From Emmonsiellopsis sp. PD_33 (taxonomy: Eukaryota > Ascomycota > Eurotiomycetes > Onygenales > Ajellomycetaceae), in NCBI GenBank assembly GCA_032988165.1, contig JANTQF010000045.1, forward strand, positions 62,001 to 126,000: a stretch of DNA of 64,000 nucleotides, given 5' to 3'. Of the stretch, positions 58,192 to 64,000 are shown piece after piece; within the stretch, counting starts at the first letter, position 1, and every line of letters starts with the position of its first letter. The notes below the pieces were generated by a model, which was given only the letters and a program-made list of their open reading frames with translations, was not told where the DNA came from and made no database searches. The position numbers were made by a program, and so were the translations under genes.

Positions 58192-60025
58192 ATGGACAAG
58201 CAATCCCTCGAGAAAGATTCCCGAGTCGAGGATGTCTCGGGGCAGAAGAGCGATGCCGACCTCCCGCCAGAGTTGCAGGAGTTGAATGAGCTCCAGGCGA
58301 AATTCGACGAGAAGCGGCTCAAGACGCTTCTGCGCAAGGTAGACGTCCGTCTCATGCCTCCGCTTGCAATCCTATATCTTGTGGCATTCGTCGATAGAGC
58401 AAATATTGGGAATGCACGGCTTCAGAATTTGGAACGTGATCTGGGCCTCTCGCCGCAGCAGTTTGCTTGGTGAGATTTCTTCTTCTTTTTTTATATATTT
58501 GACTGGCTTGTGGAAGATGGAGGTGGGGAATTTCTTTTATGCTAATAGGTCTACATAGGTGTCTGACGATATTCTTCTTCCCATACTCCCTCTTCGAGGT
58601 CCCGAGTAATGTCATGCTGAAGATTCTAAGGCCATCGGTGTGGCTGACACTTATCGTTTTGCTCTGGGGCGTGACGATGACTGTTATGGGGTGGGTTTTT
58701 GCGAGATTCCGCTACTCCTTTTCTCCTCTCCCGCCATCATAGATAGATACTAATGCCATACCAGACTTGTTCAGAACTACTCCGGTCTTTTGGCCTGTCG
58801 ATTCTTTCTAGGAGTTTTTGAAGCCGGCCTGTTCCCCGGATGTGCATTCATCACAACATGCTGGTACACGCGATTCGAAGTCCAGTACCGCGTTGCGCTA
58901 TTTTATACAGCTGCGTCGCTCTCCGGGGCATTCTCTGGGCTTCTGGCGTATGCGATTGGGAATATGGATGGTGTGCGGGGATATAGCGGGTGGAGGTATG
59001 TTTGAAAGGAAAACTCCATTCTCACCGCACGAGGGGGGTTAAGGGCTAATAATGCATACCTTTTTCAAATTAGGTGGTTGTTTATCATCGAGGGCGTAGC
59101 GACATGCCTTGTTGCTTCAATCTGCTACTTTCTCATTCCAGACACCCCCTCCACCGCCGGCTGGCTTTCGCAAGAGGAGGCGAGATTCTTGGAATTAAGA
59201 CTCCAATTTGACGGCAACCAAACCGGCGTTAAGGAGGGTGGTTTCCAGTGGAAATTCCTCCGACAGGGGTTAACTGATGCCAAAGTGTGGATGGGAACAG
59301 TAAGCCTTCCCGGTTTCTCATATCCTCTACCCGAAAAATCCCAAACCTAAACCCATCTAACTTAACCATCCCAGATCCAATTCGGCGCAATATGCACCTG
59401 CACCTACTCCCTCTCCTACGCACTGCCCACAATGATAAACCTACTCGGCTACAGCGCCGCCAACGCGCAACTCCTCACCATCCCCGTCTACGCCTGCGGC
59501 TGCATCGTCTCCATCCTCAACTCCCTTCTTTCAGACAGGTTACAACAGCGCGCCGCATTCTTCCTCCTCCCCATCGCCTGCGTGATGGTCGGGTTGATAA
59601 TCGGCCTCGCCACGCCCCCCGAAACCCTACCGGGCGTAGTTTACTTTGCCTTCTTCCTCGTCTCAGCGGGGATATTCTCCGCGATCCCGACTACGGTCTC
59701 GTGGATCTCAAATAATCTGGCGGGCCAGTGGAAGCGGGCTGTGGGGATGGGGTTGCAGTTTACCGTGGGGAATCTGGTGGGTGGCACGGTGGGGTCGAAT
59801 ATCTTTTTGAGCCGCGAGAAGCCTAGATATCGGACGGCGTGGGCTGTGTTGTTCGCGTTTATCACCACGGCGTTTGTGTCTGGGTGGGTGTTGTTGGCTA
59901 TGTTGAAGAGGTGGAATAGGCAGAAGGAAGCTAAGGTGCAGGAGGCGGAGAGGGAGGGGAGGGATTTGGAGAGGGAGAATGAGGAGTTGGGGGATGGGAG
60001 TCCGCTGTTTAGGTATGTTTTGTAA
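58192..60025 (+). CDS. MFS permease of the anion:cation symporter (Dal5/Tna1-like) family
   Basis: Five exons: 58192-58469, 58559-58690, 58765-58995, 59074-59299 and 59375-60025, 505 residues. Introns are 89, 74, 78 and 75 bp, all GT...AG and phase-consistent. The start MDKQSLEKDSRVED was chosen because it precedes the usual cytosolic N-terminus. Twelve membrane segments are expected. TM1 carries MPPLAILYLVAFVDRANIGNARL, whose DRANIGNA is the ACS-family hallmark. LVQNYSGLLACRFFLGVFEAG and FPGCAFITTCWYTRFE follow, and a central loop starts at IPDTPSTAGWLSQEEARFLELR. The C-terminus is a charged helix (KEAKVQEAEREGRDLERENEEL). Characterised relatives import allantoate, nicotinate, pantothenate, biotin precursors or other organic anions with protons at the plasma membrane. 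The substrate here cannot be told from sequence. Confidence 0.92.
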
Positions 60026-60919
60026 AAATAGGGGCTAGATTTCGTGGTTAGCTATATCTACGGACGCATGCTGTCTCATTTGAGCTGCTGTGTTTAATCC
60101 GTATAATGTAACCCATAAATGTAAATCGGGCGTGTATTTCCCCCTTTTACCTTGATGTATATTGAAACCAGGTTCGGAAAATCGCCCATACATTTGACCA
60201 AACCACGCACCTTACCATTATGGCAAGGGGTACAAGGGGGTTTCGGATAATGAAAAAGAACCCCCCCAGCAGTAAGCACTATCCGGTACAAAAGGGGGGA
60301 GCTTAGAAGGTGTCAGCATAATATTCTAAACCAACCAATCAACCCCCTAACTCCCTGTTATAATCCCAGCAACTGAACGGCTTGTGCTTCTCTAATCCCT
60401 GTGCTGGTTGCAATGACTGCAGCCTTGCTAAACCCTTCGTTTGAGACAAGAACACATGGGAACTGTATTCTGCCTATTACTATTTAATAGCTGGATAGAT
60501 AGTGCAGCACATGAAATTCATTCTTTACTTGGTAGAATTTAGTGCACCATAGAAAGCAGGCATTTTTAATGTCTTTCTTGCATGTGATAGATTGAGGATG
60601 AGCCTTTAATAACCACTTCCTTGTTAGCTTTCCCTCATGTAGTTAACTGTACTAGAATCTCCTTTTCTGCTAGGACCCCTGGAGTTCATAAATATGTCCA
60701 GCTCATCCCACACATTCATGATTTCAAGTTCTCACGAACAAAGACAGACACAGAAAACCAGAGTATTCAAAGTTCCGTTTTTACACCAGTCCCATTTTTG
60801 TTCAAATACTAGTGCTTATCCGGGAAACGGAGAAAATATAGACTTGGAAACCTAGAAAAATGAAACCCCACAAATTCCCCGAATATAAAAATACTACCCT
60901 GCATGCAACACGCACAAGG
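60026..60919. other. Intergenic region left of the MITE
   Basis: No gene was found. It contains the 3' region of the permease gene. The left target-duplication copy GCACAAGG of the adjacent MITE occupies 60912-60919. Confidence 0.55.
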
Positions 60920-61123
60920 CAGTGTGTAAACCGAATCGGTATTTTTGCGAAAAACAGTTACCGAATTGTACCGAATCGGTATTATAAATTACCGAATCAT
61001 CCCGAATTATATGAGATTATTCGGTAATTTAGGTAATTATTCGGTAAACTCGGTACGAAATACATGATTCGGGGTGATTCGGTAACTGTTTTACGTATTC
61101 GAATCGATTCGGTTTACACACTG
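60920..61123. mobile_element. hAT-type MITE, 204 bp, nearly palindromic
   Basis: Terminal inverted repeats start CAGTGTGTAAACCGAATCG and end with its mirror CGATTCGGTTTACACACTG. The element is flanked by a perfect 8-bp duplication GCACAAGG (60912-60919 and 61124-61131), the target-site length of hAT transposons; CAG/CTG ends also fit. Subterminal blocks are repeated in inverted order (ACAGTTACCGAA near 60955 against TTCGGTAACTGT near 61079; several ACCGAATCGG-like units), so most of the element can fold into one hairpin. It has no coding capacity, so it must have been moved by a transposase encoded elsewhere. CG dinucleotides are intact, unlike in the AT-rich island, so it is young or escaped mutation because of its small size. 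Confidence 0.88.
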
Positions 61124-63660
61124 GCACAAGGGGACTTGCTGCGGGTTCTCGGAATGATCCTGCCGGAGCTGAAATAATGACTGGAAACAAAGGAGCTAAT
61201 AACCTCCTCAACTTCCTCCTCCTATTCGACACCGTAAAAGACGCCGCAATGGAACCCGCGGAAAACTTAATGTATCATTGGCGCGAAAAGGGGCTGATAA
61301 ATAAATAAGCATTTATTGGGATTTATCTTTCCTATTATCCGTCTCGCATGTTGCTCAGAACGTGCCGGCTCAAGGCTGAGTGAGAGTGTGGGTAGCACAT
61401 GGTATTATGTCGTAGCCAGCTGAGATATCATCAGGGCAAGGAGAGGGTAGGTTTCATTTGCACGCGTTGTTCGCCTACGTATGTATATATATATGTTCGA
61501 TGGTATTGTTTCAGGGGTTGGGGATTTCCATCAGGGCTTTTTGGGCTGCGGATCAGAATCGATTCAGGGGGGATCTATAGAAAAAAAAATCTCTTATGGG
61601 GGGTAGTATTATACTACCTATCTGTGATTGATGTAGCCAATTATTGGATCAGGGAATGCCATAATATATATATATATCTAAGAGTATGAGCCAGCCCTCA
61701 GAGGATTATGTTTTTTTTTTTTTTTTTGACGGGATATATTTTTTCGATGTGAATTGGACTGATCTAATGCTGGTGGTGAAAGTCCCTGCAAGCAGAGAGA
61801 CTGCTGGTTTTCGTGAGTTTAAGTAGATCATGAGACTTCTGCAGCTTGTGATTTGCAGTGGGGACATGTCTTCAAGTTCTATAACTCGTAGTAGATTCTA
61901 CATTAGAATTTAGCCGTCGTGGTATCGAAGTATCCCTCACGGGATTCAGTAATGCTAGGAAAAATCCGATACCTGATATTGATATCCAGTCGCTGGCGGA
62001 TCCCTAGATGACATGTATTTATTCATTCTATGTTATGCACAAATCTAAGGGCAAAAGGTCCTCCTGCCAGAGGACATTCATTGCCAGTTCAGCATGGGAG
62101 CCGCTCCGTACCCATCTTCAGAAACACTATTCTTAGGGTGCCCTAATCACACATCACCGACGTCAAGACACAATGCAAACTAGAGCCCATTGAAGTTAGT
62201 ACTGCAACTCTCCACAGCCCAAAGCTTCCAAAGGCAAAGCAAGCCGAGGAGGGAGAGCCTGGAGGCCAACGAGGTTGAGCTAACTCGTTACATCCATTGC
62301 TGAGGTTAGCCCGCCCAAAGCGTCACATTCAGGTGGCGCCACTAACTCCCGGCAATGGATTAACTACGGAGTTTGGCTGGCAAGACGGTGCTGTCGATCT
62401 TCCCCACGTTTGGAGATGCGCCAGAAATAACTCGCTGGGTGTATTGTCATCCATACATGGGCCAATGCAGCCTCGCCATGTAGGGTGGTCCGTGGAGGGC
62501 ATGTCATGAGGTATGTATGCGGGGTTGTTAGGAAAGAAATATATGACTTCAAGTCTGCTTGATTGCTGCGTCATAAGTTAGAGCGTGGAAGTTTCGTGTG
62601 CATACAGTTTTTCCTGCCTATGTCGGGCTGCTTTGGACTCGAGATGCCCAGAACGGCAAACAGTCTCGTTAATAATAATAGAGTTGGGAGCCCGACCAGA
62701 CTTCATATTGAGGTGAATAAACGTCGTACAAACAGTGAGATATGCCGTATCTTGTGTCCCCATGCTGTAGATAGCGTGTTCGCCCTAAAAGGATGATGCG
62801 CAACGATGAGACGACAGGTAGGCCCAAAGCTCATAGTTAACCCACCGGCCTCTTTGGGAGGAAGAAAAGACGGTAAATGCACTCCTCCTAGCAGTAATCC
62901 CTCATCCTTCTAATTGTCTGCTGACGGGTTTATCGCTGCCCCTTCTCACCCTTGAGGGGAAGGAGGATTTCGACGACCCTGTCACCCTGGTCCCTGGGCG
63001 TTCGGCAACCTTGTAGTTGCAGGGAGTCTTGTTGTCATTGACTTGTTTTCCCGCTAGAGAAATCCCAGTCGTGGTTTCACTGTTCGTGTCATTGAGATGT
63101 TGGTTATTGGCCTAAACTGGTCAGATTGGGAAGTAAAATGCAAGAATTAATCATTAAATCTCTCGATATGCCCGGCGGAGGGGGGGGGGTGTAAAAAGCA
63201 CAGTGTGATTGCACTTGGTTCGAAACAAAGATGCAATTTCTTCAATCGAATTCTCAAGACAGAATTCCTGGTTTCTTGACAATGTTAAGGTTGAAACATC
63301 GGTGAAGAATATACCAAGCAAGCCTTGCAGGCTGGGGCTGCATAACTACTATTAAGGGTAGCTTATCTGGATGGCAGGCACGAAAATGTGCACCATGTCA
63401 CTTGATGTCCCACCATAATTAGTGATTGCTCCGCTTTCGTTGCTCCGCAGGCGGTTGGTGGATGTTTTGAGTTCTTTGAAAGACCTGCCATCGTTCAATC
63501 CTATGTCTGCCTCCGCGTCCCTTGAGAGCCAACCCAGCCCAAAGCGCTGCAAGAATGCTTGAGTTTTTAGCATCTGAAAGAGCAGGAAGCTGAATAATAT
63601 ATGGTGGTCCATAGTGACAAATGTCCATAACACAAAATTTCATGTTTTACACTTGAAATT
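61124..63660. other. Gene-free region right of the MITE
   Basis: 2.5 kb without supported genes. Simple repeats are TA runs at about 61485-61496 and 61665-61678, a 17-T run at about 61711-61727 and a G-run at 63180-63190. Short frames on both strands look random. Confidence 0.5.
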
Positions 63661-64000
63661 CTTATTACCACATATGCACACACACCAGTTAAAATCAGTA
63701 AGAAGATTATTAAGTTCTAATATAATATTTTTTTTTTCAGAATTTAAAAGTTTAATAAAAAAACTAATATCTCCCCCTATTAAATCAATCTGAGTAATCA
63801 GGAAACTTATATTCTATCATCATCTTCTGAAGTTTCTACATCAGTTATATATCATGAGACTGGATTGTTACATACTTAGTATGAATGATAAAATGATTTA
63901 CTACTAATTATTTCCATATCAATATATTAAATAGCTAATAAGAGTATTTAAATAGATAATATACTTTTAAGTTTAGAAGTTAGAGTTATCTCTACTATCT
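63661..64000. repeat. Edge of a second AT-rich, CpG-free tract
   Basis: From about 63661 the sequence becomes strongly AT-rich and I see no CG dinucleotide to the end of the window, the same signature as the island at 29-37.4 kb. It probably marks the start of another mutated transposon, running off the right edge. The family cannot be told from 340 bp. Confidence 0.5.

Noticed and set aside
1..64000. tRNA, rRNA or CRISPR features
   Set aside because: I looked for tRNA-like cloverleaf signatures and regular spaced repeats by eye and saw none I could support; CRISPR is not expected in a fungal genome.

Overview
This is a filamentous ascomycete nuclear window. Genes are split by short introns (about 48-125 bp, GT...AG, often with a CTAAC/CTGAC-like branch site), intergenic spaces are long, and the gene set is a typical Pezizomycotina one: Ste50, Elg1, a Utp8-like factor, a C2H2 plus fungal transcription-factor-domain regulator, an HsbA-type cell-wall protein, Rrb1 and Spg1. 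A thermally dimorphic-type onygenalean (Ajellomycetaceae: Blastomyces, Emmonsia or Histoplasma relatives) fits best, because a GC-balanced gene space is interrupted by an AT-rich, CpG-free transposon island. That placement is inference.

Layout. 1-3354 (-): 5' part of a large ankyrin-repeat protein that runs off the left edge. 4825-6554 (-): ste50. 8.7-9.4 kb (-): a candidate small gene. 9757-10521 (+): an unrecognised conserved-looking protein. 11402-15244 (-): elg1, divergent from 15612-18539 (+): utp8-like. 20740-24415 (-): a C2H2 transcription factor with both ends defined by introns. 24.4-29.1 kb: long non-coding upstream region. 29068-37382: a Mutator-like (MULE) DNA transposon, broken by a complete Ty3/gypsy chromovirus (31218-36786) with 254-bp LTRs and a 5-bp target duplication. 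The whole island contains no CG dinucleotide that I could find and is full of stops. 38050-39393 (-): an orphan-like protein. 39.4-45.4 kb: gene-free. 45442-46410 (-): HsbA/mannoprotein-like GPI protein. 48033-49752 (-): rrb1. 50418-51657 (+): spg1. 53470-55602 (+): Cyk3-like transglutaminase-fold protein. 56275-57243 (-): metallo-beta-lactamase, divergent from 58192-60025 (+): an MFS permease. 60920-61123: a hAT-type MITE with a perfect 8-bp target duplication. From 63661 a second AT-rich, CpG-free tract begins and leaves the window.

Shared themes: ribosome assembly (Utp8-like, Rrb1), cytokinesis (Spg1 and the Cyk3-like protein, 1.8 kb apart on one strand), MAPK signalling (Ste50), PCNA unloading (Elg1). 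The most notable material is the nested, mutationally silenced transposon pair, the small palindromic hAT MITE, and several gene-structure details that simple open reading frames miss (the Elg1 PIP box spelled by a 73-bp first exon, and the first and last exons of the transcription factor).

Exon coordinates were worked out by hand from splice consensus and reading phase. Family names rest on recognised motifs, not on database searches.
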